From assembly GCA_032629725.1 (NCBI GenBank), contig JAFEVB010000025.1, forward strand, positions 362,822-426,821: a DNA stretch of 64,000 bases, read 5' to 3'. Under the pieces are notes generated by a model. The model was not told the DNA's origin and ran no database searches. It worked only from the letters and a program-made list of their open reading frames with translations. Origin of the DNA: Gremmenia infestans (taxonomy: Eukaryota; Ascomycota; Leotiomycetes; Helotiales; Hamatocanthoscyphaceae). Positions 22,431 to 34,531 of the stretch are shown here, piece after piece. How positions within the stretch are numbered: position 1 is the stretch's first letter; every line of letters starts with the position of its first letter. A program made the translations under genes and the position numbers.

Positions 22431-23120
22431 TGGTTTTCTTCAATCGGGAAGAAGGTCGTTTAGGCCATGAAGGGTTTTTAACTCACGGTGATGGTGCAGG
22501 GGGGGAAAGGGGGCGGCTAATGGGTGAGAGTACTGAGGGGATGCTAATGATGAGTAGAGCATCTTTCGTCGCACGGCATACCATACGACCTGGCCCACGC
22601 AGGTTTGCACCAGCTTTAAGCAACATACCTCGATCAGAGCGTGCATTTACATTATTTGCGTGCTATGTATATATGGCGCGGAATCAGGTCAGGTGCCGGG
22701 CAGAGCGTCGCTATGTAACGCGCTTAACCGAGACGTCAGATGCTTTTACGGTTGTTTACCCCCATCACAAATGCGACCAGAGGTAGCTTATAATACGCTG
22801 GAGACGCCAGGTGGAATTGAAAAGGTGTGGGGCAATTTAAGAAGTACTATTCGCCGTCCAAACATCATGGATTGGAGATCTTCGACTACATCTGAAATAC
22901 CAATGGAGATTAAATGGATTTGAAAGAATTTAACTCCGAGAAAGATTATTGAATAAAATGTAAAAACGTGTGAGCTATATCACGCTGCGTAAGAGGTATA
23001 GAAACTCCAAAAATCTAATTCATTTTAAAGTTAAGGCTTTAATTTATATTTGCATTTGAGAAATTCAGTTAATAGCTATAATGGCTGCTATTATTTCACC
23101 GCAGACTTTCAAATTTCCAA
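22431..23120. other. Intergenic
   Basis: Lies between the RHS-like pseudogene and the 3' end of the galactose-oxidase-like gene. Small frames on both strands show nothing recognisable. From about 22900 it becomes AT-rich. Confidence 0.5.
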
Positions 23121-25329
23121 TCACTTAATCAATTCCATTCTTGATACTAATGGACATTAATACAGTTAGTGTTGTCTTCCAAGGTCGCCGGGAAGATTTG
23201 AACAAATTATACTTACCTTGCTTATAGGGCTCACCATACAGTTTCCCAGATAGCTCGGCACTCTTCATATTATCCACGGTTACCATGATGGTCTTGGAAA
23301 TGCTGGGCACGCCGTGCTTGTCCATGATGAACACCATCCAGGGCCCTGGAATGAGAATACCAGGCTCATCCGGTAAACGGAGCGTATACGAGTTCTTGAC
23401 CGGAAGGGGATACAGCTTGACGGGAACACGCCGCTGGTCGGTGTTGACGGTATGGGAAGTGCTGCACAGACGAAGCAAGGAGGCAGTGAAGATCTCACCG
23501 TCGGTAACGAACTGGATGAGGCCGCCGACTGGGACCTCCCTGGGCAACTCGGAAGCAAATCGAGGGCGGGAACGGGGCTCACCACTCTCGGTCAGAAGAT
23601 AAGGCGGTGTGAAGATTTGGGCATTGTAGTGGTTGGCCGAACAGTTGCCGCAGAGCCCACCGCCACCAGTCAAAACTCGACCGTCGGGGAGCAGGAGCGA
23701 CAGGTGATGGTAGACACGAACAATGTTGTTTTGCTGCACTTGGGTGAAGGTGTCGGTGACCGGGTCGTAGATTTCGGGGACGAACTGCACGTTCTCTTCA
23801 TTAAACGCAATCCCAAAGGTCTGGCCGCCGACAATAAACACCTTTCCATCGGGGAGAACTGTAGAAGTGTGGAAGACGCGCTCCGAGTGCATCAGACCAT
23901 TCTTCCCAGCGAGTGTAACTTTCGGTAGCTCACCCGGCTCGCCCAGCGTAATGACATGTGCGTTGGCAGTAGCCCAGGAATTTTCGTAGTCAGGCGATCC
24001 TCCGACGGTCAGAATCTTGCCCTCGACGGCATCAAACATGACTGCGTTGCCGGACATGGAGTCGTCGTCTTTCAAGCGTTTTCCAGCCTTCTCGAAACTG
24101 CCTGATCCATCCACGTAGTACCAGTTCATGGCTATGCTGGGTCCAGCCTGGAAGACTGTTTGGTTCTTCCAGCCAAATAGCCAACCATGATTATCGGCTC
24201 TCCACGGTCCTTCATAATCATTCGTCAACATGGGTTTCACTTTAGCACCGGGTAGCATAGTCCACGTCCTAGCAGCAGGATCGTACACCTCGCCATCCTT
24301 TGGTATATTGGAGCCTCCGGCCCAAGAGCCACCGATCACAAACACACGTCCGTCGGAGAGGGCTGTTGTTGACTGGTATCCGCGTCGAAGGTGCATCTCG
24401 GGCCCTGCAAACCACTTATCTTGACCGGCATCGTACAGGCTAGTCACTGCGGCGTCGTTGCCCCCCGTCACAATCAGCATGCCAGTGCCGTCAATAGCGA
24501 TGCCAGGGCAAAACATGTCGTGATGAGTATTGGTCACAACGCGCTTTGAGACCTCGTTTGTAACTGGGTCCCATTGTGACGTTGCGGTCTGCCCACCAGG
24601 GGTTGAGTGAAACTGATCCGAGGACCATGACGACCAGACAACAACTCGACCGGACGACTCTTGGGCTCCTGCTACCGGAATCACGGGGAAGTCGATAGTC
24701 GGTCCCCAGACACCTCGGGTAGGGTCCTGAGGAATGGTGTATGTGGTTGCGTAGATGTTAAGCTCGGAAATGCCAACCCAAGTCTCATTATCTTTGCCAC
24801 GGGTTGTGAGCTTGAGATACCGAGCAGGTATTGGCTCAAAGACGGACATGCGCTGTCTGTTCGTGTCCGGCCACATTCCATGGGCAATAGGGCCCTTCCA
24901 TTCCTTTTGATCGTCACTGACATATATCTCGTGGTGGGTAATCAAGCCTTCTAGCCCAGTGTCGATGGGAGGCAAGATGACGATGGCATTCATCGACTGT
25001 GACATTTTCAAGTCTACTGTAATGCTATGTTCCTCGTGCCCGATATCACTGCGCCAAGCAGTTGCGTTGGTACCGTCAATGGCCATTTCGCATTCATGAC
25101 CGTGTTTGCTACTGCTGCACAACAAGCTCCAGCTCTCACGGGAAACTCGAATGCCATTGAGTGGAGGGGATTCATTGCTGAAGATTGGTTCCCACAAAGG
25201 GATATCATAGTAGCCATAGCCAGAGACACGCTCTCCGTCCATAGCCTCCTGAACATAGTGACCTATAGCATTGACGACCACCACGCCTGTGGAGGGCCCA
25301 AGGAGCAATTGGGCGTATGGAAGCTTCAT
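23121..25329 (-). CDS. Galactose-oxidase-like copper radical oxidase with F5/8-type domain, 712 aa, two exons
   Basis: The frame is open upstream to a TTG at 25368; the first ATG is 25329. Exon 1 is 25329-23217. A GTAAGT donor and ACTAAC branch site define a 70-nt intron, and exon 2 (23146-23121) adds the last residues and TGA. An N-terminal discoidin/CBM32-like domain (about residues 55-195, ending RYLKLTTRG.DNETWVGISELNIYA) is followed by Kelch repeats and a C-terminal DUF1929-type domain. The galactose oxidase active site is complete. The thioether pair is Cys274 and Tyr318 (44 apart, as in the Cys228-Tyr272 pair). The stacking Trp is Trp336 in GGSW. The copper ligands are Tyr540-His541 (VYHH) and His626 in SHTVNTDQR. 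Such enzymes oxidise primary alcohols to aldehydes with O2, giving H2O2. The N terminus is not a textbook signal peptide, so the first exon may be incomplete. Confidence 0.88.
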
Positions 25330-27062
25330 TCCAGCGGCTTGATCTAAAGCAAGAGGGATGCAAATCAAGATGTAAAAGCTATCCTGAAGAAAGAGTCTTA
25401 GGGGGACGCGCGGGTAGAGAATAGGGGCTTGTATTCACGTACTACGATTTCTTTATAGCAAAAAGGTCCCTGTAGACACCGTACCTCCGAGTATCTTATG
25501 ATCCATCCATATGATCACATCTCTTCTTCCACAGCTGAAGCTTGCAGCAAGATGCGGAGCTTGCTCCGGCTGGGTCATCAATTTGGATGCCATTGTGTCG
25601 TGCTCGATTATGCGGTGGTGGCGTTGACTGACGCCGTGTTCCGTGAGAGTCGTTATATGTGTATCGTGCTACTCCGAGACAGGGTGGTAAATTCCGAGGG
25701 ATGTATCAGATTGTACGAAACGGGTTTGCCATACCATACCATAATTGATGTAACTGACAAGGGTCCTCGCAAACCATGGTAATATCATATATTGTTTTGA
25801 GGGGAAGAAACCTTATGATTTAATTAGCAAAATCCTGGCTATGTCAAAGTTTATTCACCAAATTTTAGCTGAGACTAGCATAGGATATAAAAAGAGTGTT
25901 GGAATGAGTTGCTACAATAAGCATAGCTGACCATAAAACTAGTCTTTACTTATTTAGTTATATCGTCTTCTTTATATAATAATCATAATATATAACTTTA
26001 ACCTCTTATTCAAGCCTTATTCTATCATATACTTTATCATCCTCATTCTAATAAGGAGGAAGGATTTAGAGTGTCACGTTGTAATGCTTCTCGCAAAAAG
26101 GCCTTAGCGCCACGCTAGTACAGCCTGCACATCAGCCTGCAAGCACTACTTCATTTAGAATCTAACCTCTTTCCACCTTGCTATGCAGTCTTCCTAAGTC
26201 TTGTGGTTGCATCAACTACAGCAACTCCCCTTCAGATAGTAGAGCTCGTAGGACCTGACTGCCAATCACAATGTCTACAGTCGAGACGAATGGAAAGAGC
26301 TTCCTAAAGGGGTAGGGGCCTCCATTCTTAAACTATCCATAAATAAAAAATCATTCTCGCGTACAGCCAACCTCATTAGAGTCAAGTCCTATTCAAGATA
26401 TAATGATACATTGAACGATACGCTAAACCACACAAGAATAACGACTTTTCCAGAGGACTCAAGTCAGCCAAGCAAAGTGACACTTTCTCCCGCTGTAGAT
26501 GGTTGCTTGCTTTAGAATTCTTGCTTGGGCGTAAGGGAAGGTACATCAACAACGAAACGTTGCATGCTCGAGGATAGCGGTGAGTAACAACAATGATTGC
26601 TAGCTAAGTAGTTACGAAAGTACAGGCAATCTGCAGTGTCAAATTTCTCGAATGTATCTAGATATCATCGTGTATAGGCGCAAATCAAGGCAAAGGCAGT
26701 AACAAAACCTGTTACGAATGGCGTCAAGAGTATCCCTACATTGACAGCCATACACCAAGGAGCTAAGCATCTACAGAGGCCGCAGCATGCAGTGACAGCC
26801 TCTGTCACACCTTCTTGGAAAGCGTTATTGCCGATTCTGCATCTCAAATAGCGGGGATTTGAACGTTCAGCTGATCGATACACGCGTGGGGCAATATCAT
26901 CATCCCCTTTCATTATATTCACTTCGAATTGAGCTCCTGAAGAGAAGGACCAGACAGCTATCCTAGATCTTGTTCGACCCACGCACTATCTCAACTTCCG
27001 AGAGGGCAAAACATATTCATATCTTTCAACTTTATCAAGGTTCTCGGAACTCATTTTCTATA
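25330..27062. other. Intergenic, partly AT-rich
   Basis: Divergent promoter region between the galactose-oxidase-like gene (-) and the DyP gene (+). A short AT-rich patch at about 25790-26060 looks RIP-affected. A 105-codon minus-strand frame (26982-26665) starts at GTG, has no homologue I can name and is not called as a gene. Confidence 0.5.
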
Positions 27063-29044
27063 ATGACCATGACTTCAGTGATCAGAAAGACGAATATCCA
27101 GGGCGATATCTGGTAAGTTCGTGCAAATATATATAGAATCCCTACTATCTTTCTAATTTGCATCACCAGGCCTGGTCTTCCTAAGAGGTTTCAAACCTTT
27201 CTATTCTTTCGCATTAGGAAGCCCGACCAATTCAAAACGCAGCTCAAGGCATTTGTTCCCGAAATCACAACTGCGGAAACCGCTTCGGCATGGAAAGACG
27301 CAAAGAAGAGGGAAAAGAAATTGCATCCAAAGGACCTTATGCCTGGCAACGTGGTGCCCAGCACGGGAATCAATATATCCTTTTCTGCAGCTGGCCTGGC
27401 AGCGGTAAGTTGCGACACAGATTGATACCAAATGCAAATGCCGACTATATGCTAATATGAAACTTTTAGTTGGGGAAGTTCACCTTTGAAGAGGCTGCCG
27501 TCAAGAAGGACAAGAAGCTGTCTGCAATATTTAGGGAGCGACAGCTTCGTGGGGGCTTATTCAGCATAGGGATGCATCAGGATTTAGTGTATGAGGGTTG
27601 GGATGACCCAAGGGACTTGCGAGAGGCATATAAACCTTTTGGTGAGAAGAAAGAGCGATTAATTCATGGAGTGATCTTGGTGACCTCGAATGTCGAGCGA
27701 GACATGGTTGAAAAGGTCAACCGCGTGAAGGAGCACTTTCTCAAAGAGTCCGATGTAGATCCCGACACTTATATTCTCAGTAATGATCCTGTCGTTGAGT
27801 TCCCTCTAGTCAGAATAGGTACCACACGTCCTGATGGGAAAGAACAGTAAGAATACCTAACTCCTTTAAGACGCAGGCAATACGGACTAACCTTTCTATC
27901 CAGCTTCGGATTCAAGGATGGAATCAGCCAGCCGAAGATTGAAGGCCTAGATGATACCCCAAAGGATAGGGAACCAAAAGCCGTCAAGCCAGGGTAAGGC
28001 GCACTTGTTGGATTTGTTTGGCATTGAGATCGTGGACTAATTTCTGATTGTCCTGAATTTTAGAACGATATTTTCGGGGTATGAGGGCGACGAAATGGGC
28101 CAACCAGACTGGGCAACAGATGGCAGCTTCATGGTTATCCGGGACCTGCAGCAACTTGTTCCTGAATTCGACAAGTGAGGCATTCCTTTTTATTTGCTTT
28201 TTGAGCAGTATATTCTAACGGCGACCTTTATTAGGTTCATGGAAGACAATGCCCACAGGGCACCGTTTGCTGCAGATTCCCCCAACCCAAAGGAAAAGCT
28301 TGCAGCATATATTATGGGCAGGTGGAAAAACGGTATGTGTCAATCACATCTTCGTTGTGACCGTCCCGTTGCTTACTGATAAAATCAACTACCAGGAACC
28401 CCGATTGATGTAAGTCCTCATGACGATAAGGCAGGGGAACCCGAATTCCATGCTGCAAATGACTTCGACTTTCAACCTGTCGACAGGCATGACAAGTGCC
28501 CCTTTGGAGCGCACATTCGTAAGATGAGGCCTAGAGGGGATCTCAACGACGACCATGCCGTCATTATCCGTCGTGGCATCTCCTATGGAGAAGATGTGAC
28601 CCCGGAAGAACAGGCTGCTAGAAAGTCCGATGAAAAATCGGAACGTGGCCTTATATTTGTGTGCTATCAAAGTGACATCCGCAACGGATTCAATTTCTTG
28701 ACTACCCGTATGCATCCCGTCCCCCAAACAAAACAACACTGTTGGCACAGCTTCTCTAATGTCTTGTAGGTTGGGCGAGTAACAATCACTTCCCAGACAA
28801 AAAGACCAAGTATGTTGGCGAGCACGGCCCAGGTCTTGATGGTATTGTGGGTCAGAGACTCTCTCACCACCCTCCTCGTTCCCTTGGCCTCCCCGATGGC
28901 AACGAGCCTAGCGAGAACCGTATAGAACTTGACAACTGGGTCATTCATCGAGGTGGTGAATACTTCTTTTCGCCTTCCATTGAAGCGCTGCGAGAATACA
29001 TTACCGGCCCTCCTGACTACCCCGAATTAGAGGGTGGTAGCTAA
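27063..29044 (+). CDS. DyP-type haem peroxidase, 515 aa, eight exons
   Basis: Exons: 27063-27112, 27170-27404, 27470-27846, 27904-27993, 28064-28174, 28235-28332, 28396-28707 and 28770-29044. The seven introns (57-70 nt) all have GT..AG ends, and the joined frame is continuous over 516 codons. It shows the dye-decolorizing peroxidase signature GFKDGIS (GxxDG, about residues 223-227), which supplies the distal Asp, and CPFGAHIRKMRPR with the proximal haem ligand His360, followed by IIRRGISYG with the distal Arg. The C terminus GGEYFFSPS is also typical. DyP enzymes use H2O2 to oxidise dyes, phenolics and other substrates. No signal peptide is visible (MTMTSVIRKTNIQGD), so an intracellular enzyme is more likely than a secreted one. 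Full-length and undamaged. Confidence 0.93.
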
Positions 29045-29434
29045 GTAAGAACTGAGAGGCTGAGGCTGAGGCAGGGTAGTGTAAGGTCTGGCCACTACAG
29101 AAAGGGTTTGGGGAGGGGCGGTTCTATTTCCTAGGCGAGTACAAGAAGAAAAAGAAGAAAAGAATAGGATTCCCAACAGCTTATCTGTTCTCAAAGTTCT
29201 AGAGGATCAGTATCTCCTTCGAATTCAAGATATACTTTACTCTACACAGCAAAAGAAAAGTCACTCATTTCTGTAGATGATACCACCTCTTGAAACTTTA
29301 CCATTGGGTAGCTTGGAGGTCATCCTTGTCTCCACCAACCACCAATCCACGGAGAAGGTCTCTACCTTAGAGGAAGGGCATCCAATCTGGTAGGTACATA
29401 CATACATACATACATACATACATACATACATACA

Positions 29435-29465
<31 letters not shown>

Positions 29466-29914
29466 CTATGTACCGCCCAATTCTAATTACCACACCTGTG
29501 GAGCAACGCAGTCCACCTCATTCTAACCACTGGAGGATATTGATCTATGGTGTGTAATACAGCAATACACATTGTCCCACGCATCTGGAAGGCTCGAGTT
29601 ACACGTATGTGGGATATACAGTATACAGAGAATTTGAAGTGGGCAGGACCTACATACCTATGGGTACCTACATATGTCGAGGCACATGTACCCCATATCT
29701 AGGTACCTACCCTTGAGGGCAGCACAGCCTTCCTCGTCACAGGCGGGCAACTATTGCAGCTGTACAAACTCTTTTTATGGCAGCTCCGAAATTCACTTGA
29801 CTTCCATTACTCTGTTCAAACGCTTCTCCATGCTATAAACATCTCCAAGGAATCAATCACAGCTTTATTGGCAGAGCACTGGCAGCAGAGATTCCTGCAA
29901 AGACCAGGTCGACA
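29045..29914. other. Intergenic with microsatellites
   Basis: Lies between the DyP gene and the MFS gene, both plus strand. It contains a CATA microsatellite (separate entry) and looser TACCTA repeats near 29650-29710. No gene. Confidence 0.6.
29395..29463. repeat. (CATA)n microsatellite, about 17 units
   Basis: An uninterrupted CATA tetranucleotide run, which should be length-variable between strains. Confidence 0.97.
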
Positions 29915-31470
29915 ATGCCTGTGACCAGTCTGACCCCTCTCCTTCCCAACGAATACTCCTACTCAGGTCTCCGGCCGACAGACGAGGATACACTGAATAT
30001 TGCACCAATTGTCAACCACAACGACGTTGAGAGTGATGATCCTCCGCGTACCAACAGATGGCGAGTCGCAGTCACGTTTTACAGCTTCCTAATCGTAGGT
30101 GCAACGGATGGTGCATATGGGGTGAGAATTCCGGCGTCTGTCTTCATCCCCTTGAACTCTGCTGATTCTTGGATATTCTCTTCAGGTCATGATTCATTAC
30201 GTCTGCGAAAATCCTCTTCCCGACGAGCCAGAAGTCTGGAAGAAGCTAACGAGATACACAGCTGGGGAAGTACTACCATGCCAATTACCTCACCATCTCG
30301 ATCATCCTGCTCTCCCCGGTCATCGGGTACATCACCGCAGCTTTCACCAACAACGCAATACACATTCGTTATGGGCAGCGTGGAATCGCCCTGATAGGTC
30401 CCGGACTCCATACCATTGCTTTTCTGGCGGTCGCTCTGCATCCTCCGTACCCACTGCTTATTCTGGCCTTCGTGTTGGCGGGTCTGGGAAGCGGCCTGGT
30501 CGATGCTGGGTGGAACGCTTGGATTGCGTCCATGCCCGGCAGCAACGGGATTATGGGTTCTCTTCATGCTTTCTATGGTCTCGGGGCTGCGTTGTCGCCC
30601 GTTGTAGTAACCTCGGTTATCCACAGATTGGATTGGCAGTGGTACGATTTCTACTTTCTGATGGCCATTGCATCTCTCGTCGAGCTCTGCTCATCAGCAG
30701 CAGCATTCTGGTCCAAGACCGGCGAACTGTACCGATCGGATCACAAAACATACTCCAAGTCCGAGGGGTGCCATGGCGGAGAGAACCCCCGAAACAGTCT
30801 GCCAGAGGAGAGAAAGAGAAACCCGGTAGTTCAAGCGCTTGGAAGCCCCTCCAGTTGGTTGATCAGCATGTTCATCTTCCTCTACGCCGGGATCGAAATT
30901 TCCCTCGCAGATTGGATCTTGACACTGCTCGTCGACGACCGAGGACAAACGCCTTATATTGGCAGTATGCTGACATTTAGCTACTGGGGTGGCCTTACTC
31001 TCGGACGCACTGTGATCGGCTTCCTGATACCTTTTCTCAAGAGTGGAAAGGGCATCGTCGCCACCTGCCTCGTCATAACAATAACATGCCACCTGATCTT
31101 TACCCTCAGAACAGATCTGGTAACATCAGCCATTGTTATTCCTCTCCTAGGCTTCTTTCTCGGCCCGTTATTCCCAGAGGCAGTCATCATGCAAACGAAA
31201 CTCGTGCACAAGAACCTGCACGTGGCAGTAGTTGGCTTTGCGTGCGCTCTGGGGAGTGCTGGTGGCTGCGTGTTTCCTTTCTTGGTTGGTGTCATTGCCA
31301 ATCAGTACGGAATCCAGATGTTGCTACCAGTTGTGTTGGTAATGCTGTTGTTGTGTTTGGCGTGTTGGTGGCTGCTTCCTATCCACCTAAGGATACAACC
31401 GAGATTGGAAGAGCTCGATGAAAGCTTTAATATGGTCCCTCACCTCGCGACGCACCTTTACCAGTTTTGA
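29915..31470 (+). CDS. MFS transporter (BSC6-like fungal family), 476 aa, three exons with a 15-nt middle exon
   Basis: Exons: 29915-30121, 30186-30200 and 30262-31470. Intron 1 (64 nt) has a GTGAGA donor and CTTCAG acceptor. Intron 2 (61 nt) has a weak GTCTGC donor but a good CTAAC branch site before ACACAG. The 15-nt exon encodes VMIHY and restores the expected helix-1 sequence between DGAYG and LGKYYHANY; without it the frame does not join. About twelve membrane segments follow, with MFS features such as VLAGLGSGLVDAGWNAW, LHAFYGLGAALSP and GRTVIGFL. The family is found widely in fungi as putative sugar or small-molecule permeases; the substrate is unknown. The N-terminal 45 residues are cytosolic and hydrophilic. 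Confidence 0.82.
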
Positions 31471-32601
31471 TACTTTATATATAGCCGAGTATTAAACATA
31501 GCTAGTATACTTATCTGCGCTTTCATGTGATTTATAGCTAGCGTCTAGTAGCTTATTAAAATAGCACGCTATAGTTTATAAACTAGTCTTTCTAAAAGTA
31601 GCTTTTATAGCTACTTATAATAGATTAGTAATAGACTAATCTTTAAATCTATTTATATTATTAGCGCTTATAATTAATTTTATAGTATCTAAAGCTTATT
31701 TAATATTATAGCTATATTCGGTTTCTTTTTCTATATACTTTATATCTAATTTAAAGCTTTATAAATAGTAGATTTTGCTTTAAACTATTTATATAAAGTA
31801 TAAAGCTATAAACTTTTAAAAATAAGCTAGCTTTTTTTAGCTATTTTTATTCTTTCGACATATAAAGTCATGGCTCAATGCTATCCTAAATGCAGCTGGC
31901 GATTACCAATTCCTGGCGAACTTTGAGCCCGAAGCCCTAAAGACGGTAGCCATATCCTGCAACCTCCTTCCTCCCTTGCTGGATGGGGTCTGGCTGGTAC
32001 TGGAATCTTGGCCTTTGTGCTCGTTGTTGAGAGCCACCACGTTCTGCTGGACGTGGTGCGAGGTTCCTCGCCCTCGTCGCCTGTCTGGTGTGTTTGGTGT
32101 GTTTGGCGTGAGACACCTCTGGAGGAAACAAACTGTACCTCGTCATCTGATCCATCTGGATTGGCACCTTAGAGGGCGCGGGTGCGTCGCTCTGGCTTGA
32201 TGGCCGGAGTCTCTTCACGATTGAACGATCGCTCCCTCATCTCAGATTTGAGTACTATGAACGACTTCTTCTCATCTTCGTCTTTCACGAACCCACCGCC
32301 TCAGCCACCTCCGCCAGACCCATTCTGGCGAACATATTACCCGCCTACTCGTCAGTGGAATGCTGGCGAAATAGAAATATGCCACGTTCCTTTTTTACTT
32401 CTTCATGAGCAAGAAGGCTATTCTTCACTTTCGGGACCGCATATCATACCTACCTTGCGCCTACAAGCATCAGGCACGGTTCTATATATTAGGTAAGAAT
32501 TGGAGTTCAACTTAAAATGACTAACCCCACTCTATGAATTTCAGATTTCTGTCTATGTCAAATCTAATACACGCCATATATACACGCTACAGACTCCGCA
32601 T
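31471..32601. other. Intergenic, AT-rich then normal composition
   Basis: From about 31480 to 31860 the sequence is very AT-rich and RIP-like, with no readable element. A possible small plus-strand gene is listed separately at 32200. Confidence 0.5.
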
Positions 32602-32731
32602 CTACCACTTCACATTCTCCAACTCCTTCGCATCACTCTCTTCCCATGGGTACTCTTGCTCAGCTGCCCTAATTAACTCCTCATGCACTTTCGATCTCGG
32701 CTTAATCGATATCCGATATGGCGCAGGGTGA
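32200..32731 (+). CDS. Possible small two-exon gene, overlapping the P450 3' end (weak)
   Basis: A proline-rich frame from ATG 32200 (NPPPQPPPPDPFWR) reaches a plausible donor GTAAGA at about 32492. A CTAAC branch-like site and a TTTCAG acceptor at about 32539-32544 follow, and the frame then continues to a TGA at 32729-32731, antisense to the end of the P450. No family is recognised. The splice signals are the only support, so this may be chance. Confidence 0.22.
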
Positions 32732-34531
32732 CTAACCATGCCAGACTCGAATTTGATCTCTGGCTCTACCACTTTACCGTTCTCGACCAGTTTCTCGATA
32801 TTAAAGACTGTAAGAGTCTGGGCGATAGTAATAAAGAGTGCGTTGTCGGCAACGTAACGGCCTGGACAGATTCGGCGGCCGAAGCCGAATATGAAGTTAC
32901 GTGGATCAGGTTCTGGTTCATGGGTTGCGTTTGCGGTTGCGAGGAAACGTTCGGGGCGGAAGGTCATAGGGTCGGCGTAGACAGCAGGGTCGTGCGTGAA
33001 CCACCTATATTATTGTTAGTGACTAGGTGCTCCGACATTTTCAAGCATAGCACACCAAGTATTGGGAAATATTAAGGCGCCCTTGGGAATTCTATAGTCT
33101 CGATAGGTATCCTCAGCGGTGCTGGCATGGGGTAAACCCATAGGTGCAACGGGATGCCAACGATGCGTTTCCTTCATGACTGCCATAATATAGGGCAAGT
33201 TATCACGGTCTGCGCTGACAGGAAGTCGGTGGGTTCCAGTAACCCTGTCGAGTTCCTCTTTGGCTTTTCTTTGGACTTCGGGGAACACACTCATTGCGAG
33301 AAAGAAGGTCATTAGTGAGGAAACAGTCTGTGAGACAGTAGTTAGCAGTAGTAGCCTTATCCGTTTTAGTATAGGTGAAGTACCGTATCAGCCCCGCCTG
33401 TAAACAGAGAGAGCGCCGACCACTTATGTATAAACTCCATCTCTGAGTCAGAGCCGATATCCTTGATTGCTTGAGACAGGAAAGACGTCTTATTTGTCTT
33501 CTCGCGCATTTGTTGCTTGACAAATGCGTATGGTTGGTTGACACACTGCCTTAAAGTGTTGGCCATTTCACGACCAGTGTTTTTAAATGCTGTTCCCGGA
33601 AATCCGTTCGGGAGATATCTCACTTGGTTCTATTAGAAGTAGAAGTGCTATTTGGTTTTGTTTGCGCAAACTTACAGAAGGGCATAATATCCACCATCCA
33701 CTTGCCAGGAAGTGTGGCTTCAGCAAATCCCTTCATAGTTTCGCCAGCCAAGTCAATAAAGGGGTCTCGGCCATGGGCTTCAGCTGTATAGCCGTATGTA
33801 ATCTTCAAGATAACGCTACCAGCTTCTCTATATGTTTATTAGTCAGCGAGATATAATGTTTGACCTGATAAACTTACTTTCGGATATGATCAAACAGATC
33901 ATTTGGGGAGTCTAAAACATTAAGCAGAAAATGCACAGATTCGACTTCCTGGACTCGATCAAACATAGTAACGGAAGTATTAGTACTAGCAACCTTAGTA
34001 ATGTTCTTCCGGTGGATCTTCCAAGTGTCATTATAAGGGCTCATAGCAGTTGCATTTTTCCATCCGACACTAGGTCTGGTTAGCAGTCTTAGAAGAACTA
34101 TATAGTCCTAAGCATACATTTCACCACTGAAGATCTGACCAGGCCGCGAAGAGTTAATAGCCGACCGGTCTCTCATAAGCTCAAAAGCCACTTCGGGGTC
34201 GCTGATAATGACCATGGTCTGCCCTAAGACTGTAACAGAGCTGATTGGGCCTATACATCGCGTAGTTAAGCTTTAGCTGCGGTCTCTATCGAACGCTATA
34301 AGACTATCATAGCTACTTACCATAGAGATCCTTATGCTGCAGCCAGTGTTGCCATTCGGGCTCACTAGGCTTTGGCAGGTCATTGATATTGCCAAGGACT
34401 GGGAGGCCTTTAGGACCCGGGGGTAGTGGTCGGCCATCATCACCGTTACTTCGTAGCAATCGAGTGATCACGTACAGAGCGAGGATACAACAGACGGATA
34501 TCGTGAGAGTGGTAAGCGATATAGTAGCCAT
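32602..34531 (-). CDS. Cytochrome P450 monooxygenase (CYP64/ordA-like), 533 aa, seven exons
   Basis: Exons on the minus strand: 34531-34321, 34250-34118, 34069-33878, 33827-33676, 33622-33384, 33327-33056 and 33004-32602. The six introns are 48-70 nt, GT..AG, and the joined frame is 534 codons. An N-terminal membrane anchor (ISVCCILALYVITRLL) is followed by a proline-rich hinge, PLPPGPKGLPVLGN. The I-helix oxygen-binding motif is GGADTTVSS (about residues 304-312). The K-helix ExxR is E362-T-H-R365, PERF follows at about 417-420, and the haem loop is FGFGRRICPGR with the haem-ligand Cys446. All essential residues are present. The overall style resembles the O-methylsterigmatocystin-oxidoreductase-like fungal clade, often used in secondary metabolism, but no polyketide or peptide synthase lies nearby, so the substrate is unknown. 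The protein should be ER-bound and needs a reductase partner. Confidence 0.92.

Noticed and set aside
22304..22786. 160-codon plus-strand frame
   Set aside because: It is the complement of the inverted RHS core at its left end and has Arg-rich nonsense composition; a shadow.
26665..26982. 105-codon minus-strand frame with a hydrophobic C terminus
   Set aside because: Needs a GTG start, matches no known family and lies in the divergent promoter of the DyP gene; insufficient support.
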